A stretch of 64,000 nucleotides of DNA from Clostridia bacterium (GTDB lineage Bacteria; Bacillota; Clostridia; Oscillospirales; Acutalibacteraceae), in NCBI GenBank assembly GCA_017409265.1, contig JAFQSY010000037.1, forward strand, positions 31,230 to 95,229. Direction: 5' to 3'. The first letter of the stretch is position 1; each line of letters begins with the position of its first letter. The position numbers and the translations under genes were made by a program. The notes under the pieces are model-generated. The model worked only from the letters and a program-made list of their open reading frames with translations, was not told where the DNA came from and searched no databases. Below, piece after piece: positions 9,225 to 16,627 of this stretch.

Positions 9225-10448
9225 ATGCAGATTTATGAAGAACTTGTTGCAAGAGGACTTATTGCACAGGTAACAGACGAAAAAGAGATCAGAGATCTTA
9301 TCAACAACGGCAAGGCTGTTTTTTATATCGGCTTTGACCCCACGGCTGACAGTCTTCATGTAGGTCATTTCATGGCTCTCTGCCTTATGAAAAGACTTCA
9401 GATGGCAGGTAACAGACCCATCGCTCTTCTCGGCGGCGGAACAGGTATGATCGGTGACCCTTCGGGCAGAAGCGATCTACGTCAGGTTCTTACAAAGGAA
9501 ACAATCGAGCATAACGTTGAATGCTTCAAAAAGCAGATGAGCCGTTTCATTGAGTTCGGCGAAGGTAAGGCAATGATGATCAACAACGCTGATTGGCTCC
9601 TCAACCTCAATTATGTTGATGTTCTCCGCGAAGTCGGCGCATGCTTCTCTGTTAACAACATGCTTCGTGCTGAATGCTACAAGCAGAGAATGGAAAAGGG
9701 TCTTTCATTCCTTGAGTTCAACTATATGATTATGCAGAGCTATGACTTCTATCATCTCTATAAAGAATACGGCTGCAATATGCAGTTTGGCGGTGACGAC
9801 CAGTGGTCAAATATGCTCGGCGGTACAGAGCTTATCAGAAAGAAGCTTGGCAAGGATGCATATGCAATGACCATCACTCTTCTCCTCAATTCCGAGGGCA
9901 AGAAGATGGGCAAAACCGCATCGGGCGCAGTTTGGCTTGACCCCGAAAAGACTTCTCCCTATGAGTTCTATCAGTATTGGCGCAACGTTGCTGATGACGA
10001 CGTTCTCAAGTGCATCCGTATGCTCACATTCCTTCCTCTTGAAGAGATTGATGCAATGGATTCATGGGAAGGCAGTCAGCTTAATACAGCAAAGGAAATC
10101 CTTGCTTTTGAGCTCACAAAGCTTGTTCACGGCGAAGAAGAGGCGACAAAGGCACAGGCTGCGGCAAGAGCTATTTTCAGCGGTGCTGCAGACCTTGACA
10201 ATATGCCTGCAACCACTCTTACAGATGCTGATTTCACAGACGGTGTAATTGATATTCTTGATATTCTCATGAAGGCTGAAATCACAAAGTCAAGAGGCGA
10301 GGGAAGACGTCTTGTTCAGCAGGGCGGTATTTCTGTTGACGATGCAAAGGTAACAGATTTCACAATGAGCTTTGCACAGTCCGCACTTAAGGAAAACCCC
10401 ATTGTTGTTAAGAAGGGCAAGAAAATCTTCCATAAGATTGAGGCATAA
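9225..10448 (+). CDS. tyrS: Tyrosyl-tRNA synthetase
   Basis: Class I aminoacyl-tRNA synthetase charging tRNA-Tyr, 407 residues. The N-terminal Rossmann fold contains [15 protein letters not shown] with the HIGH-class motif HVGH near residue 46, the [13 protein letters not shown] segment, and [15 protein letters not shown]-type tyrosine-binding residues. The KMSKS-class loop is [12 protein letters not shown] near residue 227, and a C-terminal S4 domain begins near residue 340 ([18 protein letters not shown]). An AAGGATG site precedes the ATG. Unlike many Firmicutes copies it has no T-box leader. Confidence 0.96.
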   Translation: MQIYEELVARGLIAQVTDEKEIRDLINNGKAVFYIGFDPTADSLHVGHFMALCLMKRLQMAGNRPIALLGGGTGMIGDPSGRSDLRQVLTKETIEHNVECFKKQMSRFIEFGEGKAMMINNADWLLNLNYVDVLREVGACFSVNNMLRAECYKQRMEKGLSFLEFNYMIMQSYDFYHLYKEYGCNMQFGGDDQWSNMLGGTELIRKKLGKDAYAMTITLLLNSEGKKMGKTASGAVWLDPEKTSPYEFYQYWRNVADDDVLKCIRMLTFLPLEEIDAMDSWEGSQLNTAKEILAFELTKLVHGEEEATKAQAAARAIFSGAADLDNMPATTLTDADFTDGVIDILDILMKAEITKSRGEGRRLVQQGGISVDDAKVTDFTMSFAQSALKENPIVVKKGKKIFHKIEA

Positions 10449-10450
10449 TT

Positions 10451-11230
10451 ATGTTTAATCCCAAAGAAAAATGTGCTGTTTTTCTTGATATTGACGGAAC
10501 TTTAATCAGCGACAGTTTCAGAATTTCCGACGATAACCTCAAAGCCATTGCCGAGGCAAGGGCGAGGGGACACATGGTTTTTATTAACACGGGACGCTCG
10601 TGGGGTAATATCCCCGATATTCTCCACGAACAGCTTGACCTTGACGGTATCATTTCGGGCATTGGTGCAATGGTAACGATAAATGGTAAAACCGTGTGGA
10701 AAATCTGCATGAGTGAAGATCTTGTCAGACGGGTTATGGAATATATCTTCAGTAACCGTGAATATTGGGCTATTTTTGAGGGATATAATAATGTATATTC
10801 AATCCCAAATGATGAGAGAGATAAAAGGAACTATGAATTATATCTTTCTTCTCCCGAAGACAGCAAAACAATCTGTGCTGTCGACGAAATTCAGGTTATC
10901 GCTATGGGGAAAATCGTTCCCGATGATTTCATTGAGCTTTTTAAAGATGATTTAACCGTTTTTCAGTTTGATACATATGCAGACTGCGTTGTTAAAGGGC
11001 TCAACAAAGCAAAGGGCATCGAAAAAGTGCTTGAACTTACGGGAATCAAAAGGGAAAACACAATCGCAATCGGCGACAGCAACAACGATTATGATATGCT
11101 GAAATATGCAGAAATTGGCGTTGCAATGGCAAATTCGCAGCAGAGAATACTCGATATGGCGGATTATGTAACCGATTCCGCAAAGGAAAGCGGAGTTGCA
11201 AGAGCAATCGAAAAACTTTTGCTTAAATAA
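10451..11230 (+). CDS. HAD superfamily Cof-type phosphatase
   Basis: 259-residue cytoplasmic HAD hydrolase of the Cof/IIB subgroup. Motif I is FLDIDGTLI near residue 12 with the nucleophilic Asp, motif II is VFINTGRSW near residue 44, motif III Lys lies in LNKAKGIEKVL near residue 190, and motif IV is IGDSNNDYDMLKYA near residue 210. Such enzymes dephosphorylate sugar phosphates, nucleotides or cofactors; the substrate is unknown. It begins two bases after tyrS and is followed by a strong terminator, so tyrS and this gene form a two-gene unit. Confidence 0.88.
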   Translation: MFNPKEKCAVFLDIDGTLISDSFRISDDNLKAIAEARARGHMVFINTGRSWGNIPDILHEQLDLDGIISGIGAMVTINGKTVWKICMSEDLVRRVMEYIFSNREYWAIFEGYNNVYSIPNDERDKRNYELYLSSPEDSKTICAVDEIQVIAMGKIVPDDFIELFKDDLTVFQFDTYADCVVKGLNKAKGIEKVLELTGIKRENTIAIGDSNNDYDMLKYAEIGVAMANSQQRILDMADYVTDSAKESGVARAIEKLLLK

Positions 11231-11236
11231 AGATTA

Positions 11237-11272
11237 AAGGGAGCAGGCTTGATTGCCTGCTCCCTTGCTGTT
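11237..11272. terminator. Bidirectional intrinsic terminator
   Basis: A perfect 12-bp stem (11237-11248 with 11255-11266) around a six-base loop, followed by a T-rich run on the plus strand and an AT-rich tail on the minus strand. It lies between the converging phosphatase gene and the XRE regulator gene. Confidence 0.85.
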
Positions 11273-11279
11273 TGTTAAA

Positions 11280-11504
11280 TTATCTGAAATCAAATAATTC
11301 CTTTGGCATTATTTCAAGAACTTCGCAAAGCTTGAAAATGACATCGAATGATACGCCTACCTTGCCGAGTTCAATAGCGCTTATATGACTTCTGTCAATA
11401 TCGGCAAGTTCAGCGAGTTGTAGCTGTGTCAGTTTTTTCTTTTTGCGGTAAAACACAACATTTAATCCGAATTTTTCATAAAGCTCTCTGTATTCCTGTT
11501 TCAT
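11280..11504 (-). CDS. XRE-family small transcriptional regulator
   Basis: 74-residue protein consisting almost only of a Cro/CI-type helix-turn-helix (residues about 14-68): the recognition region is LTQLQLAELADIDRSHISAI with ELGKVGVSFDVIFKLCEVL following. It is transcribed away from the zinc-ribbon membrane protein gene at 11667. Its start is preceded by a GAGGGGG site. A candidate promoter (minus-strand TTGTTT at 11553-11558, TATAAT at 11529-11534) is flanked by inverted copies of CAAACAAT, and a further copy sits in the divergent promoter, suggesting that it controls itself and its neighbour. The regulated function is unknown. Confidence 0.85.
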   Translation of the reverse strand: MKQEYRELYEKFGLNVVFYRKKKKLTQLQLAELADIDRSHISAIELGKVGVSFDVIFKLCEVLEIMPKELFDFR

Positions 11505-11520
11505 AAAATCCCCCTCAAAT

Positions 11521-11615
11521 ATTGTTTGATTATATTTTATGGCGGTTTATACAAACAATAAACCTTGTGATAATAGCGCAACGCTATTGACACAAGTCAA
11601 ACAATGAGGTATAAT
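11521..11615. promoter_or_regulatory. Divergent promoter region with repeated CAAACAAT boxes
   Basis: The plus-strand promoter TTGACA (11587-11592) and TATAAT (11610-11615), 17 bases apart, drives the zinc-ribbon gene. The octamer CAAACAAT occurs at 11552-11559 and 11598-11605, and inverted as ATTGTTTG at 11521-11528. One copy lies in the spacer of the plus promoter and the other two bracket the minus-strand promoter. A separate 17-bp inverted repeat (AATAGCG, CAA, CGCTATT) spans 11572-11588. The positions suggest repressor operators; binding by the XRE protein is inferred. Confidence 0.6.
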
Positions 11616-11666
11616 GTCAATTAACAAAGAAAACGACAACTTATATTGTATGGAGGTAACCCAAAA

Positions 11667-12314
11667 ATGGAAACTAACCAGACGGCAGCAACAAATAAGA
11701 AAATGATGGTTTGCAAAACTTGTGGTGCATCGATGGCGAAAAGTGCAAAGAAATGTCAGTCTTGCGGTGCAAAAAATCCCAAAAAGAGAATTAAAAAGCT
11801 TATAATACTGCTAGTAATAGTAGGAACAATAGTAGGTTATCCTGCTTTCTTTATAATTCGTGATAACACATCGGCAACAATAACTGCTAAAAACGGTGAA
11901 GAACTCAGATATAATGAGTTAGGTGATATATACAGTGATTATTTGCTTAATGATGATTACAGTGATTTTGTGGAAGAATATTTGCCGGCAGAAGTTGTTG
12001 TTAAAGGAAAAATAACCGAAATTGATAACGAGACAATCGGCTTATCAAGCAATGGATTTACTGCTCATGTTGAAGCAGGAGCTCATAAAGTGATAAAGAT
12101 TGAAATTAATAATGAATATATTTATATGATTCCTTATGATGTTTATGCTGATGCTGATGAATATAGTTTTGGCGAATTTAATGTTGGCGATAAGGTTGAA
12201 GCCACAGGTACAATTACAAAGTCAATTACTTTAAAATCCGGTAACTACATAAACGAAAGTCTTCCGAGTAAATTGGGAATAATCGGAACCGAAGATGGAA
12301 TAACAAAAAAATAA
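11667..12314 (+). CDS. Zinc-ribbon, single-pass membrane protein of unknown function
   Basis: 215 residues from the ATG at 11667, chosen because GGAGGT at 11652-11657 is well spaced; the open frame extends to a TTG at 11646. An N-terminal zinc ribbon (CKTCG then CQSCG, residues about 16-36) is followed by a basic stretch and one hydrophobic segment (about 45-65), then an acidic extracytoplasmic part. The C-terminal half reads like a beta-rich OB-type fold (VVVKGKITEIDNETIGL, FNVGDKVEATGTITKSITL). I do not recognise a named family. It has its own consensus promoter and terminator and is divergent from the XRE gene. Confidence 0.7.
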   Translation: METNQTAATNKKMMVCKTCGASMAKSAKKCQSCGAKNPKKRIKKLIILLVIVGTIVGYPAFFIIRDNTSATITAKNGEELRYNELGDIYSDYLLNDDYSDFVEEYLPAEVVVKGKITEIDNETIGLSSNGFTAHVEAGAHKVIKIEINNEYIYMIPYDVYADADEYSFGEFNVGDKVEATGTITKSITLKSGNYINESLPSKLGIIGTEDGITKK

Positions 12315-12319
12315 CAGGA

Positions 12320-12350
12320 AAAGAACGGCTCGTAAGCCGTTCTTTTTTAC
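12320..12350 (+). terminator. Intrinsic terminator after zinc-ribbon gene
   Basis: An 11-bp stem (12320-12330 with 12335-12345) with a CGTA loop and a run of T residues directly after it, six bases beyond the stop codon. Confidence 0.88.
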
Positions 12351-12385
12351 TAATATATTCTGATATTCAAATAAGTACACATTTT

Positions 12386-12464
12386 CAAAGAGACACATTT
12401 CGTTGCTTTTGGACTTTTGAAAAAAGCAAAGGGACACGCAAAGGACACAGGAACGCAAAGAGAG
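12386..12464. repeat. Short degenerate direct repeats in an intergenic stretch
   Basis: The motif CAAAGRGACAC appears at 12386-12396, 12427-12437, as CAAAGGACAC at 12439-12448, and in degraded form at 12456-12464. The rest of the 12350-12517 gap holds no gene. Too few and irregular for a CRISPR array; its meaning is unknown. Confidence 0.35.
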
Positions 12465-12488
12465 GGAACAGCATACGCCGTTCCCTCT
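12461..12488 (-). terminator. Possible terminator of the rubrerythrin gene
   Basis: A 9-bp perfect stem (AGAGGGAAC with GTTCCCTCT) and 10-base loop about 30 bases past the stop codon. The following minus-strand sequence has only a short T run, so efficiency is uncertain. Confidence 0.45.
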
Positions 12489-12517
12489 TGGAAAACTCTT
12501 TATTTATAGGGGCTTGA

Positions 12518-13063
12518 TTAACCGAAATATCTCTCAAGAAGACCCTGGAATGCTTTGCCGTGTCTTGCTTCGTCACGAGCCATTTCATGAACGGTGTCAT
12601 GGATAGCATCAAGACCCTGCTCTTTAGCCATCTTTGCAAGTTCAAATTTGCCTGCTGTTGCGCCGTTTTCAGCATCAACTCTCATTTCAAGATTCTTCTT
12701 TGTGCTGTCAGTGATAACTTCGCCGAGAAGCTCTGCGAACTTTGCTGCATGCTCTGCCTCTTCATAAGCAGCCTTTTCCCAGTAAAGACCAATTTCTGGA
12801 TAGCCTTCGCGGTGAGCAACCCTTGCCATTGCAAGATACATACCTACTTCAGAGCATTCGCCTTCAAAGTTAGCTCTCAAGCCGTCGATGATTTCCTGGC
12901 TTACGCCCTTTGCAACGCCTACAACGTGTTCTGCGGCCCATGACATTTCGCCGCTCTTCTGCTCGTTGAACTTTTCAGCAGGAACCTTGCACTGGGGGCA
13001 GAACTCGGGAGCTGAATCGCCTTCGTGAACATAACCGCAAACTGAACATACAAACTTTTTCAT
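12518..13063 (-). CDS. Reverse rubrerythrin (NADH peroxidase-type)
   Basis: 181 residues with a rubredoxin domain first ([20 protein letters not shown], residues 6-25, two Cys pairs binding one iron) and a ferritin-like di-iron four-helix domain after it ([37 protein letters not shown], then a final helix with [13 protein letters not shown]). This order is opposite to classical rubrerythrin and matches the clostridial reverse rubrerythrins that reduce hydrogen peroxide and oxygen. It lies directly downstream of a PerR-type gene (52-base gap), and its role in oxidative-stress defence of an anaerobe follows from family and context. Confidence 0.93.
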   Translation of the reverse strand: MKKFVCSVCGYVHEGDSAPEFCPQCKVPAEKFNEQKSGEMSWAAEHVVGVAKGVSQEIIDGLRANFEGECSEVGMYLAMARVAHREGYPEIGLYWEKAAYEEAEHAAKFAELLGEVITDSTKKNLEMRVDAENGATAGKFELAKMAKEQGLDAIHDTVHEMARDEARHGKAFQGLLERYFG

Positions 13064-13115
13064 AACAATTTTCCTCCAAAATATAGTTTTAAATTTTTTT
13101 GATAAATTTATTTAC

Positions 13116-13499
13116 TTATCCGACTTGTTTATTACAAGCGGAACAGTAGCCTGTGAATAAAACCGAATGACCTGTTATTTTTCCGTCGAAAATCTCAGAC
13201 GCCTTTTTGCAAAGACCGCAGTCATTATCCATGAAAATATCGAAAACACCGCCGCAGTTAATGCATGAAAGGTGATAGTGGAGATTGATGTTGCCGTCAT
13301 ACCGTGCGGTGCCTGCCGATTCAATGCGGATAATCTTTCCGTCGCCCTCAAGCTGTGAAAGATTTCTGTAAACCGTTGCAAGGCTTAACGCCGGCATCGT
13401 TGGCTTTAAGGAAAAATAGATGTCCTCTGCCGTAGGGTGGTCATAGCGTGAACAGAGGTTGTCGAAAATGGCATCGCGTTGTTTACTGTGTCTTACCAT
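13116..13499 (-). CDS. Fur/PerR-family metal-dependent repressor
   Basis: 127 residues with an N-terminal winged helix (RDAIFDNLCSRYDHPTAEDIYFSL, LSLATVYRNLSQLE) and a C-terminal metal-binding domain. The HLHYHLSCINCG segment (NLHYHLSCINCGG here) and YCSACN supply two CXXC pairs forming the structural zinc site of PerR/Fur. The neighbouring peroxide-scavenging rubrerythrin gene favours PerR over Fur. A near-consensus Fur/PerR box lies just upstream (13521-13535), so autorepression is likely. Confidence 0.9.
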   Translation of the reverse strand: MVRHSKQRDAIFDNLCSRYDHPTAEDIYFSLKPTMPALSLATVYRNLSQLEGDGKIIRIESAGTARYDGNINLHYHLSCINCGGVFDIFMDNDCGLCKKASEIFDGKITGHSVLFTGYCSACNKQVG

Positions 13500-13520
13500 T
13501 TACCTCATCCCTTTCGCTAA

Positions 13521-13535
13521 CGATAATTGTTATCA
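13521..13535. promoter_or_regulatory. Fur/PerR box
   Basis: CGATAATTGTTATCA matches the 7-1-7 Fur-family consensus TGATAATNATTATCA at all but two positions. It is 22 bases upstream of the repressor gene start, a position expected for autoregulation of the repressor-rubrerythrin unit. Confidence 0.75.
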
Positions 13536-13595
13536 TTATTATATCGAGGGATATGCGTTTTGTCAATACTTTTTTTGAAAAATTTTTTGCTTTTT

Positions 13596-13665
13596 TGCCG
13601 AATGCTTATTCAAAACTGCCGAACACTTCAAAACTCTTGAAAAATAAAGCTTTTGAGTATATCAT
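13596..13665 (+). promoter_or_regulatory. Promoter with 21-bp-spaced direct repeats before LytTR gene
   Basis: TGCCGAA occurs at 13596-13602 and 13617-13623, exactly 21 bases apart; TTCAAAACT occurs at 13609-13617 and 13627-13635. A candidate promoter TTGAAA (13637-13642), 17-base spacer, TATCAT (13660-13665) follows immediately. Tandem sites two helical turns apart upstream of the -35 box are the layout used by LytTR-type DNA-binding proteins. Confidence 0.55.
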
Positions 13666-13686
13666 GCAGATGTAAGGAGGCTTCTT

Positions 13687-14121
13687 ATGAAATTCAGACT
13701 GATAATTGATAAAAGCTGTGAGGAAGAGGTGGTTGTTTACGCTCATAAAGAATCAAAACTGACAGATGAAATAAAAAGGATAGCTGAAAGCGATGCAAAT
13801 GAGCTTGTGGGGTATGTTGAAAGAGAGGTGTATAAAATCGGTTTATCTGAGGTATGCTGTTTTGTTGCCGAAAAAAACAATGTTTATGCGGTAACATCGA
13901 AAAACAAATTTAAAGTAAAACTTCGTTTGTATCAGATTGAAGAAATGCTTAATGACGGATTTATTAAAATTAATCAGTCTTGCATTGCAAATATAAAAGA
14001 AATTAAAAAGTTTGATACCTCTGTTTCGGGAACCCTTAAAGTGATTTTCAAAAACGGATATACTGATTATGTTTCAAGGCGCAATTTAAAATCAGTTAAA
14101 GAAAGGTTTGGTGTTAAATAA
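13687..14121 (+). CDS. LytTR-domain DNA-binding regulator
   Basis: 144-residue regulator without a receiver domain. The N-terminal part (about 1-45) is a small unassigned region and the rest is a LytTR domain: VCCFVAEKNNVYAVTSKNKF, LRLYQIEEML, FIKINQSCIANIKEIKKFD and the final YVSRRNLKSVKERFG. A strong AAGGAGG site precedes the ATG. Its stop overlaps the start of a DUF3021 membrane protein, the usual partner of this small LytTR type, so the membrane protein probably senses a signal and modulates the regulator. Upstream repeats suggest autoregulation. Confidence 0.9.
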   Translation: MKFRLIIDKSCEEEVVVYAHKESKLTDEIKRIAESDANELVGYVEREVYKIGLSEVCCFVAEKNNVYAVTSKNKFKVKLRLYQIEEMLNDGFIKINQSCIANIKEIKKFDTSVSGTLKVIFKNGYTDYVSRRNLKSVKERFGVK

Positions 14122-14534
14122 TGAATAAGTATCTGAAAGAATTTTTGCACAGGGGATTAATTTTCTCGGGATTCGGGCCGATTATTCTCGGAATAATATT
14201 TTTTATTCTCTCAAAAACTCTCGATGATTTTTATGTCAGCGGCGGACAGATTCTTCTCGGAATTGTTTCAAGCTATGTTCTTGCATTCATTCAGGCAGGC
14301 GCAAGTGTTTTTAATCAGATTGAGCATTGGTCGATACCCAAATCACTTTTTTTTCATTTTGGAATGCTCTATGCAGTCTATGTTTTGTGTTATGTTATCA
14401 ACTCATGGATTCCGTTTGAATGGGGAGTTATTGGCGTTTTCACGGCGATATTTATTACGGTATATTTTATAGTATGGTTTACTGTTTATTTTATTGTCAA
14501 GGCAACGAGCAGAAAGCTGAATAAAAAACTTTAA
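14121..14534 (+). CDS. DUF3021 four-helix membrane protein
   Basis: 137 residues with four predicted transmembrane segments (about 12-32, 40-62, 72-92, 102-125) and a basic C-terminal tail, matching DUF3021 proteins. It overlaps the LytTR gene by one base, so the two are co-translated. By family association it is the membrane partner of the LytTR regulator; what it senses is unknown. Confidence 0.85.
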   Translation: MNKYLKEFLHRGLIFSGFGPIILGIIFFILSKTLDDFYVSGGQILLGIVSSYVLAFIQAGASVFNQIEHWSIPKSLFFHFGMLYAVYVLCYVINSWIPFEWGVIGVFTAIFITVYFIVWFTVYFIVKATSRKLNKKL

Positions 14535-14538
14535 TATA

Positions 14539-14580
14539 AAACCACACTGCAGCCTGAATTTCGGTTGCAGTGTGGTTTTT
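14539..14580 (+). terminator. Intrinsic terminator after DUF3021 gene
   Basis: A 13-bp stem (14539-14551 with 14566-14578) and T run just after the stop codon. Confidence 0.85.
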
Positions 14581-14637
14581 GTTATTGGATTGGATTAAGT
14601 GAATGATAAAAGAGCGGGCGAAAAATATCGGTTCAAA

Positions 14638-15120
14638 TCATTTTTTTGCAAAATTTTTTAATTCTTCACCCGTCATTCTGTAAATAGTCCACTCATCAAG
14701 CGGTTTTGCGCCGACAGAAAGATAAAAGTCGATGCTCGGTTTGTTCCAGTCAAGGCAGCACCATTCAAGTCTGCCGCAGCCTCTTTCAACGGTTGTTTTT
14801 GCAAGAAATTTCAAAAGTGCTTTGCCGTAGCCTTTGCCCCTGTATTCGGGAAGAACGAAAAGGTCTTCAAGGTAAATCCCTGCTCTGCCGAGGAATGTTG
14901 AAAAATTGTGAAAGAAAAGCGCAAAACCAACCTCTTTTCCATTTTTAACTGCAAAAACAACCTCTGCTTTTTTCTTCTCAAATATCCATTCTTTCAGTAG
15001 CTCCGGTGTTGCAACAACGTCGCTGCTCATGTTCTCATATTCTGCAAGATTTTTAATAAATCTTAGTATGATTTCGGTATCCTTTTCTTCTGCAAAACGT
15101 ATTTCAAATTTATTTTCCAT
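14638..15120 (-). CDS. GNAT family N-acetyltransferase
   Basis: 160 residues from the ATG at 15120, preceded by AGAGGAATT; the frame runs further upstream but into the promoter. The acetyl-CoA loop is seen in LPEYRGKGYGKALLKFLA near residue 100, with ICLEDLFV-type beta-4 (GIYLEDLFVLPEY) before it and WNKPSIDFYLSVGA near residue 130. This resembles the diamine N-acetyltransferase-like subgroup. Substrate unknown. A clear promoter lies upstream, and the gene is monocistronic. Confidence 0.88.
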   Translation of the reverse strand: MENKFEIRFAEEKDTEIILRFIKNLAEYENMSSDVVATPELLKEWIFEKKKAEVVFAVKNGKEVGFALFFHNFSTFLGRAGIYLEDLFVLPEYRGKGYGKALLKFLAKTTVERGCGRLEWCCLDWNKPSIDFYLSVGAKPLDEWTIYRMTGEELKNFAKK

Positions 15121-15151
15121 TTTCAATTCCTCTTTTATTTTTGCTGATTTC

Positions 15152-15180
15152 ATTATATCATCTTTTTTGCAGCGGGGCAA
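15152..15180 (-). promoter_or_regulatory. Candidate promoter of GNAT gene
   Basis: On the minus strand TTGCCC (15175-15180), 17-base spacer, TATAAT (15152-15157), ending about 30 bases before the start codon. Confidence 0.55.
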
Positions 15181-15324
15181 GATTTTGTTTGATAACGGAT
15201 ATTATATTAATGTAATATGATATCACTTTTGATAGGGCATCAGATATGTTGAAACTGATATTCTTTGTAATTGATAATTATTACGGCGGAGGCTTTCTTA
15301 TGCCGTGTTTTTTGCTTTTACAGG

Positions 15325-15352
15325 TTGACTTTTTTTGTTAATATGTTATACT
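15325..15352 (+). promoter_or_regulatory. Candidate promoter of the pyr operon
   Basis: TTGACT at 15325-15330, 16-base spacer, TATACT at 15347-15352 with an upstream TG (extended -10). The leader to the pyrC start is only about 25 bases, leaving no room for a PyrR-type attenuator. The stretch from 15181 to 15324 has no supported gene; it holds a small inverted repeat near 15200-15220. Confidence 0.65.
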
Positions 15353-15382
15353 AAATAGAGTAACTGATGAAAGGGTTTGACC

Positions 15383-16627
15383 ATGAATTTTACTGTTAAA
15401 AACTGTAAAATAAACGGACAGGGTAATCCTGCTGATATAAGTGTTTCAGGCGGCGTCTTCGGCGGTGCCTCCGATACCGTTTTTGAATTTAATAACTGTG
15501 CTGTTTTTCCCGGCTTTATTGATGTTCATGTTCATCTCAGAGAGCCGGGATTTTCTTATAAAGAAACGATAAAAACGGGCTCTTCCGCATGCGCAAGGGG
15601 CGGTTATACAACCGTTTGTTCAATGCCGAATCTCAATCCCGTGCCCGACAGTTCCGAGCACCTCAATGAGCAGCTTGAACTTATTAAAAATGATGCTGTT
15701 ATGAATGTTGTTCCCTACGGCTCGATAACCGTCGGTCAGAACGGAAACGAGCTTTCAGATATGGAAGCAATGGCGGAGTTTGTCTGTGCTTTTTCCGATG
15801 ACGGCAAGGGTGTGCAGAGTGATGAAATGATGAAAGCGGCAATGCTCAAAGCGAAGTCACTCGGTAAAATGATTGTTGCCCATTGTGAGGATAATTCGCT
15901 TCTTAACGGCGGATATATCCATCTTGGAAAATATGCCGCAGAGCACGGACACAGAGGAATCTGCTCCGAAAGCGAATGGAAGCCTGTTGAACGCGATTTA
16001 AAGCTTGCAGCAGAAACGGGCTGTGCTTATCATGTCTGCCACATTTCCACAAAAGAAAGCGTTGAGCTTATCAGAAAGGCAAAAGCGGCGGGTATTGATG
16101 TAACTTGCGAAACAGCTCCGCATTATCTTATCCTCAGCGATAAGGATATGCAGGAGCATGGCAGGTTTAAAATGAATCCTCCTCTGCGTGATGAAAGCGA
16201 CAGACTCGCTTTGATTGAGGGTATATGTGACGGCACGATTGATATGATTGCAACCGACCACGCACCCCATTCTGCCGAAGAAAAGGGCAGGGGACTTGAA
16301 AAGAGTGCGATGGGTATTGTCGGAATTGAAACGGCTTTCCCTCTGCTTTACACTTATCTTGTTAAAACAAATATCATAACATTAGAAAAGCTCATTGAGC
16401 TTATGAGCACTAATCCTGCGAAACGTTTTGGATTTGGCAGCGGACTCGATGACGGAATGCCCGCAAATTTTACGGTTTTTGATTTAAATAAAGAATATGA
16501 AATTAACCCCGATGAATTTCTTTCAATGGGCAGAGCAACTCCGTTTGAGGACTATAAAGTATTCGGCGAATGCCTTATGACCGTCTGTGACGGTAAAATC
16601 GCATGGAAAAAAGGAGAAGAAAAATGA
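15383..16627 (+). CDS. pyrC: Dihydroorotase
   Basis: Cyclises carbamoyl-aspartate to dihydroorotate in pyrimidine synthesis. The ATG at 15383 follows GAAAGGG; an in-frame TTG two codons earlier is unlikely. The protein has 414 residues of the class I type: metal-binding DVHVHLREPG near residue 49, RGGYTTVCSMPN, HCEDN with a metal His near residue 174, ICHIST-type YHVCHIS near residue 218, and ATDHAPH near residue 292 with the catalytic Asp. It is the first gene of the pyr operon, overlapping pyrK by four bases. Confidence 0.96.
   Translation: MNFTVKNCKINGQGNPADISVSGGVFGGASDTVFEFNNCAVFPGFIDVHVHLREPGFSYKETIKTGSSACARGGYTTVCSMPNLNPVPDSSEHLNEQLELIKNDAVMNVVPYGSITVGQNGNELSDMEAMAEFVCAFSDDGKGVQSDEMMKAAMLKAKSLGKMIVAHCEDNSLLNGGYIHLGKYAAEHGHRGICSESEWKPVERDLKLAAETGCAYHVCHISTKESVELIRKAKAAGIDVTCETAPHYLILSDKDMQEHGRFKMNPPLRDESDRLALIEGICDGTIDMIATDHAPHSAEEKGRGLEKSAMGIVGIETAFPLLYTYLVKTNIITLEKLIELMSTNPAKRFGFGSGLDDGMPANFTVFDLNKEYEINPDEFLSMGRATPFEDYKVFGECLMTVCDGKIAWKKGEEK

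Noticed and set aside
12386-12464. Possible CRISPR-like repeats
   Set aside because: Only three or four short, irregular copies without uniform spacers; no cas genes anywhere in the window.
15353-15382. PyrR-type attenuator before pyrC
   Set aside because: The leader of about 25 bases cannot form anti-terminator and terminator structures.
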